DNA of 64,000 nucleotides from Deltaproteobacteria bacterium (GTDB lineage: Bacteria > Myxococcota_A > UBA796 > SXON01), in assembly GCA_947445035.1 (NCBI GenBank), contig CANFCK010000009.1, forward strand, positions 1-64,000. Reading direction: 5' to 3'. The position numbers were made by a program, and so were the translations under genes. The notes under the pieces are model-generated. The model saw nothing but the letters and a program-made list of their open reading frames with translations, was not told the origin of the DNA and did no database searches. The first letter of the stretch is position 1; each line of letters opens with the position of its first letter. Below are positions 1 to 8,787 of this stretch, piece after piece.

Positions 1-111
1 CCCGGTAAAACCTATGGATATCCCACATGTCGCGACCAGTGTCCCGGCGGACGATCAGCAAGATCCGCGCCTCGAAAGCCGATCGGCCTTGACACGAACT
101 GGTAGAATTCG

Positions 112-420
112 GTGGTATTCAACTGGGCAATACTGCCGGGACGGGACAAACTCGGCGCCCTCGACGCCGAGGTCGGCCTGGAGCCGGCGCAGCGCGGAAG
201 CCTCGAGTCCACGCTCACGGCCGAGCGCACGCGGGGCTTCGAGGCGCTGGCCGAGCTGCGCCAGGGCCCGCGCCCGGGTGAGCCACTCCCCGACCGCGCG
301 GCGATCGGCCGGGCCATGGAGTCGTCCAAAGCCACGGCCGAGGCAGAGGCGCGGGCGGTGCTCGACGACGAGGAGTACGCCGCGTGGACGAAGCAGCGGG
401 CGCCGAAGCCGCGACCGTAG
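112..420 (+). CDS. Small hypothetical protein, possibly Spy/CpxP-like
   Basis: A 102-residue reading frame opens with GTG just after an in-frame TAG at 103-105 and ends 69 bp before the export adaptor gene. The product is charged and probably helical (LEPAQRGSLESTL, then DDEEYAAWTKQR). It loosely recalls small Spy/CpxP-like periplasmic proteins often found beside metal or drug efflux genes. No signal peptide is visible with this start, and no ribosome binding site is evident, so it could be the 3' remainder of a longer gene. The position ahead of an efflux operon fits an accessory or sensor role, but that is inference. Function is not recognised with confidence. Confidence 0.45.
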   Translation: MVFNWAILPGRDKLGALDAEVGLEPAQRGSLESTLTAERTRGFEALAELRQGPRPGEPLPDRAAIGRAMESSKATAEAEARAVLDDEEYAAWTKQRAPKPRP

Positions 421-489
421 GCGCTGTCCGATGGCCAACGCGAGACCTTCCCGTAGCTCTCGCCCGCCGGCAGATTAGCAGCGGCGCCG

Positions 490-1719
490 ATGTCTCGCCC
501 TGCCGCCGTCCTCGTCAGCCTGTTGGTCCTCGCCCTCGTGAGCGCCGGTGGCGTCTACGCGTGGCAGGGTGCCGGCACCGACGAGCTGTCCTGGCGTACC
601 GAGGCGGTGACCCGGCGTGATGTTCAGCGCGTGGTCTCGTCCACCGGGACGCTCCAGGCCGATCCCGCGGTGGACGTCGGCACCCAGGTCAGCGGGGTCG
701 TGGCCGAGCTGCTGGTCGACTTCAACGACAAGGTCGAGAAGGGTCAGGTCCTCGCTCGCATCGATCCCACCTTGCTGCAAGCGGATGTCGCCTCGGCGGA
801 AGCGCGGTTGAGCGAGGCCCGTGCCGGTCGGGATCGCCTGGCCTTGGGCTTGCGACGGATGGAAGCGCTCCACGAGCGGGCGGCCGCCACGGATGCCGAG
901 TTGGAGGTGGCCCGGGCCGATGCGGCGGTCGCCGAAGCCCAGGTCACCAGCACCAGCGTCGGCGTGGAGCGGGCGCGCCGAAACCTCGGCTACAGCACGG
1001 TGACCGCGCCAGTGGCCGGCACCATCATCAAGCGCAACGTGAACCTGGGCCAGACCGTCAACGCGGGGTTCTCGGCGCCAATCCTGTTCACCCTGGCGTC
1101 GGACCTCACGCGCATGGTGATCCTGGCCAGCGTTGACGAGTCGGATGTCGCCCAGGTGCAAGCGGGGCAGGCGGTCACCTTCACGGTGCAGGCCTGGCCA
1201 GAGCGGACCTTCAGCGGCACGGTGCGCCAGGTGCGTCTGGACTCCAAGATCGATCAGGGCGTCGTCACCTACAGCACGGTTGTCAATGTAGACAATACCG
1301 ATGGCGCCTTGTTTCCGAGCATGACAGCCACCGTCGAGTTCATCGTAGCCCAGGCCGCGATGGTGCTCTGCGCGCCCAACGCCGCGCTTCGGTACCGCCC
1401 CGAGAGCGATCTCCCGATCGTCGGGGAGGCGCCGAAGAGCGCGGACGCTTCCGGCGCCGAGGGCGGTCGCGGCGGTCGTGGCGGGCGCCAGAAGCGGGCA
1501 GAAGCCACGACGGGCGTATTGTGGACCCTCGACGGCGGCGCCCTGCGCGCGATTCCCGTGACGGTGGGTCTCCGCGGCGCGGAGTGCGCGGAGGTGGCGG
1601 GGGACGGGCTCACGGACGGGGTTCAGGTCGTGCTGGGCGTCGACCGGGGCGCGGAGTCCGGGGCGGGCAACCCCTTCGAGCAGAAGGCAGGGGACGCGCG
1701 GCGTCCCGGCGGCTTCTGA
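490..1719 (+). CDS. MacA/HlyD-like periplasmic adaptor of an export system
   Basis: Membrane-fusion (periplasmic adaptor) subunit, predicted to link an inner-membrane ABC transporter to an outer-membrane channel. The 409-aa product has an N-terminal membrane anchor (about residues 5-22). A lipoyl-like half motif follows around 60-90 (VDVGTQVSGVVAELLVDFND), then an alpha-hairpin rich in Ala/Arg/Glu (about 95-160), the second lipoyl half (APVAGTIIKRNVNLGQTV) and beta-barrel segments. Near residue 326 there is an unusual Gly/Arg run, GGRGGRGGR. The stop overlaps the next ATG as TGATG, and an ATP-binding subunit and a FtsX-type permease follow, as in MacAB-type exporters. No outer-membrane channel gene is adjacent. 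The substrate cannot be told from sequence. Confidence 0.9.
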   Translation: MSRPAAVLVSLLVLALVSAGGVYAWQGAGTDELSWRTEAVTRRDVQRVVSSTGTLQADPAVDVGTQVSGVVAELLVDFNDKVEKGQVLARIDPTLLQADVASAEARLSEARAGRDRLALGLRRMEALHERAAATDAELEVARADAAVAEAQVTSTSVGVERARRNLGYSTVTAPVAGTIIKRNVNLGQTVNAGFSAPILFTLASDLTRMVILASVDESDVAQVQAGQAVTFTVQAWPERTFSGTVRQVRLDSKIDQGVVTYSTVVNVDNTDGALFPSMTATVEFIVAQAAMVLCAPNAALRYRPESDLPIVGEAPKSADASGAEGGRGGRGGRQKRAEATTGVLWTLDGGALRAIPVTVGLRGAECAEVAGDGLTDGVQVVLGVDRGAESGAGNPFEQKAGDARRPGGF

Positions 1720-2462
1720 TGTCCGTGCCGGTGGTGGCTCTGGTCGACGTCGGGCGTCGCTTCGAGGTTGGCGGCGCCGTGGTCAACGCGCTCGCCGGTG
1801 TGGACCTCGTGATCAGCCCCGGTGAGATGGTCGCCATCCTGGGCACTTCCGGCTCGGGGAAGTCGACGTTGCTCAACGTCCTCGGCTGCCTCGATCGTCC
1901 AAGCTCCGGGGAGTACCGCCTCGACGGCGAGGACGTCGCCACGCTCGACGATGACGCCCTTGCGGGGCTGCGCAACGCCCGGCTGGGGTTTGTCTTCCAG
2001 AGCTTCAATCTCCTTCCGCGCACCTCGGCGCTCGACAATGTCGCGCTCCCGCTCTTCTACGGCCGCCACCGACCCGGCTCCGATCCGTTGGTGCAGGCTC
2101 GGATTGCCTTGGAACGCGTGGGGCTCGGCGACCGACTCCATCACCATCCCAACCAGCTTAGCGGGGGCCAGCAGCAGCGGGTTGCCATCGCGCGCGCGCT
2201 CGTCACCGAACCGAGCTTGCTGCTCGCTGACGAGCCGACCGGGAACCTCGACTCGCACACCACGGTCGAGGTGATGGTCCTGTTGCAGTCTCTCCATGCC
2301 GAAGGAAAAACCATCATTTTGGTGACACACGAGCGCGATGTCGCCATGTATTGCCAACGGGCCATCACCCTGGCCGACGGGCGCATCGTGCGCGATGATT
2401 CGGTGAGTCAACGGAGCGCTGAGGTCGATCTTGTGCGGCTCGACGCGGAGCGACTGGCATGA
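1719..2462 (+). CDS. MacB-type ABC transporter ATP-binding protein
   Basis: ATPase subunit (247 aa) of a MacAB/LolD-family exporter. Visible motifs are Walker [10 protein letters not shown] (about residues 40-48), Q-loop [11 protein letters not shown], signature LSGGQQQR, Walker B LLLADEP and the switch histidine in LVTHERD. The ATG at 1719 overlaps the adaptor stop (TGATG). I chose it over upstream in-frame codons because the family sequence begins right there ([15 protein letters not shown]). Its own stop overlaps the permease ATG (ATGA). It should energise export through the following permease. Family assignment is secure; substrate is unknown. Confidence 0.92.
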   Translation: MSVPVVALVDVGRRFEVGGAVVNALAGVDLVISPGEMVAILGTSGSGKSTLLNVLGCLDRPSSGEYRLDGEDVATLDDDALAGLRNARLGFVFQSFNLLPRTSALDNVALPLFYGRHRPGSDPLVQARIALERVGLGDRLHHHPNQLSGGQQQRVAIARALVTEPSLLLADEPTGNLDSHTTVEVMVLLQSLHAEGKTIILVTHERDVAMYCQRAITLADGRIVRDDSVSQRSAEVDLVRLDAERLA

Positions 2463-3676
2463 CCATGCTTCGGCTGGTGCAGATGGCGTTGGGGTCGCTT
2501 CGTCGCCATGTCGGGCGTTCGTTGCTCACCATACTGGGCGTGGTGATCGGCGTGGCGTCGGTGGTGGTGATGGTGGCGATCGGCAAGGGTGCCGAGGCGG
2601 CGGTAAACGCCAAGATCGCCGGCCTTGGGACCAATCTGGTGGTGATCACTCCGGGCGCGGCAGCCGGCGCGGGAGTCAGCGGCGGCGCGGGCAGCATGGA
2701 CAGCCTCACCATCGACGACGTCCGGAAGCTCACGCAGGAGTCGGTCGAAGCTCCGCTCATCACGCCGGTCATCCAGACCTTCAGCATGGCGGTCGCCGGG
2801 AAGAACAACTGGCGAACCAGCATCTACGGAGTAGATGTATCATATTTTGAAATACGTAGATGGAATATAAGCTCAGGGCGTGTATTGGATGAGACGGACG
2901 TCCGAAACAGCCGCAAAGTCTGTCTCCTCGGGGCAACCGTCGCTCAGGTGCTTTTCGGTGGGGACGATCCGGTCGGAAAGACCTTGCGTCTGCGCGGCGT
3001 GCCGCTTGAGGTCGTCGGCCTCCTGGAGACGAAGGGCCAGACCGCCGAGGGCAACGACCAGGACGATGTCACCCTCGTTCCCTATACGACGGTGCGTTCG
3101 CGGATGGCGGGCCGGCAGTTCATCGCCCAGATCTTGATGAGCGCCCGGTCCGAGAGCGCCGTCCCGGCGGCAATGCGCGAAGCCCGCGCCATCCTCCGTG
3201 AAGCGCACGGCTTGAGCACCCGCGCTGAGGATGACTTCACCGTGCGAGACCAGGGGCAGATCGCGGCTGCCGCCAAAGGGGCCAGCGAAGTGATGACGAC
3301 GTTGCTATTGGCGGTGGCCAGCGTCTCGCTGGTGGTTGGTGGGATCGGTATCATGAACATCATGCTTGTATCAGTCACCGAGAGAACACGTGAAATCGGT
3401 ATTCGCCGTGCACTTGGTGCAAGACGCAGGGATGTGTTGCTTCAGTTCCTGGTTGAGGCGGTGGTGCTGTCCGGGGTGGGCGGGATCCTCGGCGCCGGTC
3501 TGGGCATGGCGGTCACCGCGCTGGTGGGTCGGCTCACGGGCTGGGCGACGGTCGTGACCGCGGACAGCGTGGTCGTGGCGCTGGCATTTTCGTTTGGCGT
3601 CGGGGTGTTCTTCGGCTGGGCGCCGGCACGCCGGGCAGCGGCGCTGGACCCGATCGAGGCGCTGCGCTCGTCGTAG
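2459..3676 (+). CDS. MacB-like FtsX-type ABC permease
   Basis: Inner-membrane permease (405 aa) with the MacB architecture: N-terminal transmembrane helix (about 17-37), a large periplasmic domain, then three C-terminal helices (FtsX domain, with [20 protein letters not shown] at the first). It starts at an ATGA overlap with the ATPase gene, so translation is probably coupled. In MacB-like systems this protein transmits ATP hydrolysis to the adaptor in the periplasm. Two short stretches (about 2829-2880 and 3361-3430) use A/T-ending codons strikingly unlike the rest of this GC-rich gene. There is no fused ATPase domain, unlike E. coli MacB; the split arrangement is common. Confidence 0.9.
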   Translation: MTMLRLVQMALGSLRRHVGRSLLTILGVVIGVASVVVMVAIGKGAEAAVNAKIAGLGTNLVVITPGAAAGAGVSGGAGSMDSLTIDDVRKLTQESVEAPLITPVIQTFSMAVAGKNNWRTSIYGVDVSYFEIRRWNISSGRVLDETDVRNSRKVCLLGATVAQVLFGGDDPVGKTLRLRGVPLEVVGLLETKGQTAEGNDQDDVTLVPYTTVRSRMAGRQFIAQILMSARSESAVPAAMREARAILREAHGLSTRAEDDFTVRDQGQIAAAAKGASEVMTTLLLAVASVSLVVGGIGIMNIMLVSVTERTREIGIRRALGARRRDVLLQFLVEAVVLSGVGGILGAGLGMAVTALVGRLTGWATVVTADSVVVALAFSFGVGVFFGWAPARRAAALDPIEALRSS

Positions 3677-3723
3677 CGGAGGCCATATAGGGATACTACT
3701 CCATCCTGTGGCACACTTCCCCC

Positions 3724-5022
3724 GTGCTCCTTCTGGTTGCCTGCACCGCTCCCGTTCCCGAGACATCCAGCTCTGGCGGGGCCGACTCGGCCGACGTCAC
3801 CGATTCGGGGGCGGGCAGCGAGCTCGCCCCCGGTCAAGGCTGTCCCAACCCCGCCGACCTGTATGCGCCGGCGTGTGTCGTTCGCTACGACGTCGAGGTG
3901 GACGAGGACGATTGGGTCGCGATGCAAAGCGCGTACGACCGGGCGGCCGCCAACTGTGGGGACTCAGCGCAGGTGAGGGACAAGTACCCGGCAACGCTTA
4001 CGTATGGGGTGGAGAGCATCGACGTCGGAATTCGCCTGAAAGGCAACGCCTGCACCTTCCTCGCCGGCGGGAAGATGCAGTTCCGCGTGGATATCGACTG
4101 GGTGGACCCCGAGGCTACCTTCCACGGGGTGACGTCGATCAACCTCGAGGCGGCGAACTACGACCCGACCGGGCAGAAGAACGGACTTGCTTACTCGGTG
4201 TTTCGGGACGTGGGGATTGTGTCGCCCGAGGCGAATTTCGCCACGCTCTATGTAAACGGTGAATTCTACTCCGCTTACGAGAACGTCGAGCAGATCAACG
4301 GGCACTTCCTCGACCGCCACTATGAAGACGACTCCGGCAACCTGTACTTTTTCATCTGGAACGGTCACTACGGGGAGCTGCGCACCAACGAGGACATCGG
4401 CGACGTGTCGCGTTGGACCGAGATGGAGGCGCTGGTGAACGCCACGCCCGATTCCGTGAGTTGGGAAGAATTCGAGGACCGCATTCCCACGCTGATCGAT
4501 GTGGACCAGCTGCTCCTGGCGCTCGCGACCGAAGCCGTCGTGCCCCAGGTAGACGGTGTTTGGGCCGGCTCGGCCAACTGTTACGTCTATGACAACCCCT
4601 TGGGTTGCGGCGGTGCCGGGTGCTTCGAGTACCTGCCCTGGGACATGGACTCCGCGTTTGTCGCCCCGCCGCTCGACCTCTGCCCCGCCTGCGGCTCCTC
4701 GCCCGAGACCGAAACGGCCGACCCGATCACCTTCATCAGCGGCCGTGGACCGGCAAGGAAGTGGCGATTGTTCGACCTGTTGATGGCGCTCCCCGCCCGG
4801 CGGGCTCAGTTCGTCGATGACCTGGCGCTCGTTCTTGACACCGCCTACGATTCGGCAACCCTCGAAGCCCGGCACGCCGCCCGCTTTGCACAGCTCGACC
4901 CATGGGCGACCATCGATCCGAAGGTGGACTACGCCAGATTTGTGGAGAGCAACACCCAGCTATCGCTGTTGTTCTGGGATAGAAGGGCCTTTCTTGAGAC
5001 CTGGATCGCGGCGAATCGATAG
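3724..5022 (+). CDS. CotH-kinase-like lipoprotein
   Basis: Predicted outer-surface lipoprotein (432 aa). The GTG start gives a very short type II signal (MLLLVACTAP, Cys at about 7) followed by a Ser/Gly/Asp-rich linker. The body matches the CotH family: GIRLKGN, then KMQFRVDIDW, then NLEAANYDPTG, a YSAYENVEQING segment and the FEYLPWDMDSAF motif that carries catalytic-type acidic residues. CotH is known as a spore-coat protein kinase in Bacillus; related proteins occur widely as secreted or cell-surface proteins, and the substrate here is unknown. A CACACT hexamer lies 6 nt before the GTG, in keeping with the leaderless pattern seen elsewhere in the window. It converges on the radical SAM gene. 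Confidence 0.8.
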   Translation: MLLLVACTAPVPETSSSGGADSADVTDSGAGSELAPGQGCPNPADLYAPACVVRYDVEVDEDDWVAMQSAYDRAAANCGDSAQVRDKYPATLTYGVESIDVGIRLKGNACTFLAGGKMQFRVDIDWVDPEATFHGVTSINLEAANYDPTGQKNGLAYSVFRDVGIVSPEANFATLYVNGEFYSAYENVEQINGHFLDRHYEDDSGNLYFFIWNGHYGELRTNEDIGDVSRWTEMEALVNATPDSVSWEEFEDRIPTLIDVDQLLLALATEAVVPQVDGVWAGSANCYVYDNPLGCGGAGCFEYLPWDMDSAFVAPPLDLCPACGSSPETETADPITFISGRGPARKWRLFDLLMALPARRAQFVDDLALVLDTAYDSATLEARHAARFAQLDPWATIDPKVDYARFVESNTQLSLLFWDRRAFLETWIAANR

Positions 5023-5031
5023 CCGTGGACG

Positions 5032-6525
5032 CTATTTCGAATACACCACGTTGTGTTGTCCATGATCAGCGCGAATATCGGCGAAGTCGCGAATGTGCCC
5101 CCAAATCGCTGATACGCCGCGACGCATGTAGTCCAGATCGTCGATCGAGCGGAGATTCCGCAGTTGATGCGCCAGGAATTTAGGGTGCATGTACAGCTTG
5201 TAGAACTGGCCGGCCATCCGGACGACCTCGTCCTGGCTCATGTCACTGAGCACACATGCCGGCTCGGTCATGTCGTAGCGGTCGTAGTCTTTGGGGTCGA
5301 AGCGGATCCACCCCATCTCCTGACACAACGTGAAAAGCGGTGTTCCGGGGTACGGCATCACCACCGTGGCCTGAAGGTGGTGGGCGTAGCCCTCGTTCAT
5401 CAGGTACCGGGCCAGCCGCAGCGATTCGTAGGCGTCCTCTTTGGTCTCCCACGGGTAGCCGACCATCAAGGTCAGGTGCGTCTGAAGGCCCGCGGCGGCG
5501 GCCATCTTGCATCCCTCGACGATCTGCTCGCGGGTCAGCGACTTGTCGAGGATGTCGATGGTGCGCTCTGACGCGCTCTCGATGCCGAGGATGAGCTTGC
5601 GGAAGCCCGCCTTCTTCATCAGGTGGACGTTCTTCTCGGTGAAATAGTCAAAGCGGAAGTTGCAGTCGAAGACGATCTTCTCGTTGATCTTCCTGTCGAT
5701 CATCTCGTGGCACAAACGGTTGAGCCAGTTGCCGGTGGGCAGCGCGCCGGTGTCGTCGAAGATGTTCTTCGCGCCGTGTCGGGCGATCAGCATCTCCATC
5801 TCGTCGGCGAGTCGCTCAGGTGGGACCACGCTGAACTTGGGGTAGGTGACCGTCCACGAACAGAATGTGCACCGACCGTACGGACAGTCGCGGCCGGCCA
5901 TCGTCCACATAAACGGCAGGCGATACTTCCACTTTTCGAAGTACAGGTGCGCGTTGGTGAGGTCCCGGTCCCAGAACGGAAGCGACTCCAACGAGTGCTG
6001 GGCTTTGTAGGTGCCGCCATCCTGGATGGAGCCGTCGTCGGCCTTCCACCAGATGCCACTTTCGAGCGCCTTGCCCTCGGTCAAGTACCACACGATACTG
6101 CGCAGCGAGAAGTCGTAGTCACCGCCAGTGATACAAAAATCTGTATCAGAACACTCAAGGGTCTCTGCTGGGTTTCCGGCAATGTGGTCACCGAACATCA
6201 CTACTTTGGTGCCGGGGACCAACACCTTGAGCCGGTCGATGATCTTCCAGTGCATCCGCACGACGGGCGACTTGGTCTCCATCGCGATGAGCTCAGGCTG
6301 GAAATCCTGAACCATCCGATCAAACGCCGCCCAGCCCTTCCGCTCGGCTATGCAATCCACCCACAGCACTTCGTGGCCCATGCTCTGCAACAACGTCGCC
6401 GCCGACGCGGGAATGCACGGATACAGGTAGCTCGGCTCGGTAAACCACTGGAACTGGCGGTTCTGGGTCAGCATGGGGCTGCCTTTGGCCGATTCGATGG
6501 GCGGGTAGGCCACCATCACGCGCAT
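5032..6525 (-). CDS. B12-binding-type radical SAM protein
   Basis: 497-aa product. The N-terminal part (about 1-150; VMVAYPPIE, PASAATLLQSMGHEVLWVDC, VVMFGDH) resembles the cobalamin-binding Rossmann domain of class B radical SAM enzymes. The core (about 205-430) has the cluster motif C214-X4-C219-X2-C222 (CPYGRCTFC), then LILGIESASE and MVGYPWETKEDA. Such proteins perform radical methylations or related chemistry. No DxHxxG-type B12 base motif is clear, so cobalamin use is uncertain. The start ATG at 6525 is preceded by GGGGAG at good spacing. The cluster spacing is one residue longer than the canonical CX3CX2C. A patch near 6124-6165 has low-GC codons. It is divergent from folB. Substrate unknown. 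Confidence 0.82.
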   Translation of the reverse strand: MRVMVAYPPIESAKGSPMLTQNRQFQWFTEPSYLYPCIPASAATLLQSMGHEVLWVDCIAERKGWAAFDRMVQDFQPELIAMETKSPVVRMHWKIIDRLKVLVPGTKVVMFGDHIAGNPAETLECSDTDFCITGGDYDFSLRSIVWYLTEGKALESGIWWKADDGSIQDGGTYKAQHSLESLPFWDRDLTNAHLYFEKWKYRLPFMWTMAGRDCPYGRCTFCSWTVTYPKFSVVPPERLADEMEMLIARHGAKNIFDDTGALPTGNWLNRLCHEMIDRKINEKIVFDCNFRFDYFTEKNVHLMKKAGFRKLILGIESASERTIDILDKSLTREQIVEGCKMAAAAGLQTHLTLMVGYPWETKEDAYESLRLARYLMNEGYAHHLQATVVMPYPGTPLFTLCQEMGWIRFDPKDYDRYDMTEPACVLSDMSQDEVVRMAGQFYKLYMHPKFLAHQLRNLRSIDDLDYMRRGVSAIWGHIRDFADIRADHGQHNVVYSK

Positions 6526-6633
6526 CGAAATCTCCCCAGTGCCGTAAAGGTGCCCCGAACTGGGCGCGACGTCAACGCTGAGCGGCGTAGCCGGCGGCAC
6601 CCGCTACCGATCGGGCGCGGGTTACCCACGCTG

Positions 6634-7005
6634 ATGCTCGACCGCGTTCATGGCACTGGCTTCTCCTACGACGTTCGCATCGGCTTTCACGAGTACGAAC
6701 GACACATCCGCCAGCGTATCGTCATCGATTGGGAAGCCGAGACCAATTGGCGCGCCGCCGCCCAGGCGGATCGGGCGCGCGACATCGTCGACTACTATGA
6801 GGCGAACCTCAAGATTGGCGCGCTCGTCCAGGGGAAGGAGTACCGCTTGATTGAGGCGGTGGCGGAGGAGGTGGCGCGGCTCCTGGTGTGTGAGTTCCCC
6901 ATCGACCGGGTGCGTGTCCGTGTCACCAAGGCGCCGTTTGACATGCCCAACGTCGGCAACGTGGCCGTGGAGTGTTGGCGGGCAAAGGAAGATTTTTCTA
7001 CGTGA
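6634..7005 (+). CDS. folB: Dihydroneopterin aldolase-like protein (FolB family)
   Basis: 123-aa protein with the FolB fold signature: GFHEYERHIRQRIVIDWE near the N terminus, a central YYEANLKIG segment and the C-terminal VRVRVTKAPFDMPNVGNVAVE, which carries the conserved lysine of the active site. FolB cleaves dihydroneopterin to 6-hydroxymethyl-dihydropterin in folate synthesis; some relatives act as epimerases. Length matches the family. TACCCA lies 5 nt before the ATG. The stop overlaps the GTG of the RibD_C gene (GTGA), suggesting a small pterin/flavin-type reductase operon. Confidence 0.85.
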   Translation: MLDRVHGTGFSYDVRIGFHEYERHIRQRIVIDWEAETNWRAAAQADRARDIVDYYEANLKIGALVQGKEYRLIEAVAEEVARLLVCEFPIDRVRVRVTKAPFDMPNVGNVAVECWRAKEDFST

Positions 7006-7676
7006 TACATGTTGTGAGCAATACGGCTGTATCATTGGACGGCCGCATCGCGACTGCTCAGTACGACCACTTCGCGCTGGGAACGCGGCTCGATCGGGCG
7101 TACATGAGCGTGCTGCGCGCCCGGGCCGACGCTGTCCTCGTGGGGGGGCGCACCTTCCGCAATTGGCCGCTACCCTTGGTGCCGGAGGCTTCGGCGCTCG
7201 CCGAGCTGCGCGCCGCCACGTTCTTCGACGTTGACACCCCCGCGCTCGACGGGCGCAGGTGGATCAACGCGATCGTGACCCGTACCGGACAGTTGCCGGA
7301 GAGCCCGCGCTTCTGGTCGGATCCTCGGGTGGAGCCGGTGGTGTACTCGAGCGCGGGCGGGGCCACCGATCCTGCCTCGGTCGCCGCCGACTTGGAGCGT
7401 CGTGGGGTGCGTACGCTGCTTTTGGAGTGCGGCGGTGACTTGCTTTCCCAGTGGCTCGCCGCAGGCCTCGTGGCCGAGGTCTACGTCACGGTGTGCCCGA
7501 TCCTGCTCGGTGGCCGCGGGGCACCGTCGCTTGTCGATGGGGCAGGCTTCAGCCATGAAAATGCGCCGCGGCTGCAGTTGGCGCACGCCCAGAAGGTCGG
7601 AGATGAGGTGTTTTGTCGGTATCGGGTGGTGCGGCCGATGCAGGAAGTGCACGCGCAGGCGAAGCTGAGCCCCTGA
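7002..7676 (+). CDS. RibD C-terminal / dihydrofolate-reductase-like reductase
   Basis: 224-aa single-domain RibD_C (PF01872-type) reductase: SLDGRIA near the N terminus, ADAVLVGGRTF (about 40-52), LLLECGGDLLSQWL near 150 and a final CPILLGGRGAP strand. These proteins reduce NADPH-dependent pteridine or pyrimidine substrates. Coupling to folB hints at a pterin role, possibly as an alternative dihydrofolate reductase or dihydropteridine reductase; that is inference. GTG at 7002 overlaps the folB stop, with AAAGGAAG upstream. The first 13 codons are AT-rich compared with the rest. There is no deaminase domain, so it is not a full RibD. Confidence 0.8.
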   Translation: MIHVVSNTAVSLDGRIATAQYDHFALGTRLDRAYMSVLRARADAVLVGGRTFRNWPLPLVPEASALAELRAATFFDVDTPALDGRRWINAIVTRTGQLPESPRFWSDPRVEPVVYSSAGGATDPASVAADLERRGVRTLLLECGGDLLSQWLAAGLVAEVYVTVCPILLGGRGAPSLVDGAGFSHENAPRLQLAHAQKVGDEVFCRYRVVRPMQEVHAQAKLSP

Positions 7677-7876
7677 CCATCGTCGCCGTGACCGAGGTCA
7701 TTGATGTGGGTGGCGAGACGGTGGTGCGCTCAGAGCAGTGGCTTCCGGATTCGCGGTGGATGCTCGGTGGTCCGGTCAGGGCGACGCGCGGTCGGCCGGC
7801 GTCCAAGACCGCGCCAATGCCACACTCGACGCTCCACGCCGCAAGACCCGCCCGTCGCCGGCACCACGTCGCCCCC

Positions 7877-8785
7877 CTACTCCTCCACCCAAGCCCCCGC
7901 CGCCGACACCGGCTGCCCCACCGACGTCAACGCGGTGGCCAGCGCCTCGAAGCGCGCCGCCTCCAGCTTCCCGACGGTCCCGGTTCCCAATACAAAGGAC
8001 CGCTGCCTCGAAAACACACAATCGACGCGACCGTTCCCCATCTCCGGGTTCTGTTTCACGATTTCCGTGTTGGCAACGGCAGGATCGACCAGGTAGTGCT
8101 CCCAGCCTTTGACGCTCGCCGAAACGAAGGCCTTCACCCACGGTAGGTTCTTGTCAGCCCCCCGCACGACCGCCAGCGACGCGTACGGGTTCCAGCCCGC
8201 GTCCCTGGCGGCGAGGAAGCCCACTGCCAGTCCCTGCGCCTCGGCGAGGCAGGGCTCACTGGTGACGTACGCCTGCTGTGCCAGCAGGGGGTTGGCCGCG
8301 AAAGGGGCAATGGTCCCGGTGGTGGGCAGCAGCTCCACCTTGCCCTCCCACCCGAATTTCGCCCAGATGAACTGCTGGTAGGGCGAGCCAGCCTCGGCCG
8401 CGACGGGGCCCGTGACCTCCTCGTAGCGCGCCGGCCCGGGCACGTGGACCAGGAGCCCCACCGGGGAGTCCTGGAATCCGGCGAAGACCGCAACCGCGTC
8501 GAGCCCTTTGGCGCGGCGAACCAGCAGATCGTCCGCACCCGTCAGCACGACGTCGCTGCGCCGTGCCGCCAAAAGCTCCAGGACCGGGGCGCCGGGACCG
8601 CCGGGAACGATGGTGACGTCCAACCCGGCGTCGCGGTACAGACCCCGGAGCGAGGCGTCGTAGAACCCGCCGAACTCCGGCTCGGGGTACCAGTTCAGCG
8701 CGAGGGAGAGCTTCTGCAACGCAGGCGCCGCCACGCTTTCGGCGGGCTTGGGCGCGTCGGAGCACGCCAGCATCAGCGCCAGCAT
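7877..8785 (-). CDS. NMT1/THI5-like ABC substrate-binding lipoprotein
   Basis: 302-aa lipoprotein with a very short signal (MLALMLACSDAP; Cys at about 8). The family motif LALNWYPEPEFGGFYDA follows, then a classic periplasmic binding fold (GLYRDAGLDVTIVPGG, VLTGADDLLVRRAKG, QQAYVTSEPCLAEAQG). Relatives bind thiamine-precursor pyrimidines, taurine, nitrate or riboflavin for ABC import. No cognate permease or ATPase is adjacent. Instead it is the last gene of a unit with a kinase and a PEGA protein, starting 2 bp after the preceding stop. The true start is inside a much longer open frame; the lipobox identifies it. Confidence 0.82.
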   Translation of the reverse strand: MLALMLACSDAPKPAESVAAPALQKLSLALNWYPEPEFGGFYDASLRGLYRDAGLDVTIVPGGPGAPVLELLAARRSDVVLTGADDLLVRRAKGLDAVAVFAGFQDSPVGLLVHVPGPARYEEVTGPVAAEAGSPYQQFIWAKFGWEGKVELLPTTGTIAPFAANPLLAQQAYVTSEPCLAEAQGLAVGFLAARDAGWNPYASLAVVRGADKNLPWVKAFVSASVKGWEHYLVDPAVANTEIVKQNPEMGNGRVDCVFSRQRSFVLGTGTVGKLEAARFEALATALTSVGQPVSAAGAWVEE

Positions 8786-8787
8786 GG

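Noticed and set aside
1-111. TTGACA at 89-94 as the -35 of a promoter for the first gene.
   Set aside because: No acceptable -10 at 16-18 bp; the 17-bp position reads GTGGTA.
475-1161. Long minus-strand frame opposite the adaptor gene.
   Set aside because: High-GC shadow of the plus-strand gene; no family features.
7677-7876. A plus-strand frame (LTIVAVTEVIDVGGETVV...) after the RibD_C gene looked coding at first.
   Set aside because: The frame loses coding character after about 50 codons, runs antisense into the binding lipoprotein gene and has no plausible start. It may be a remnant, but I cannot support a gene.
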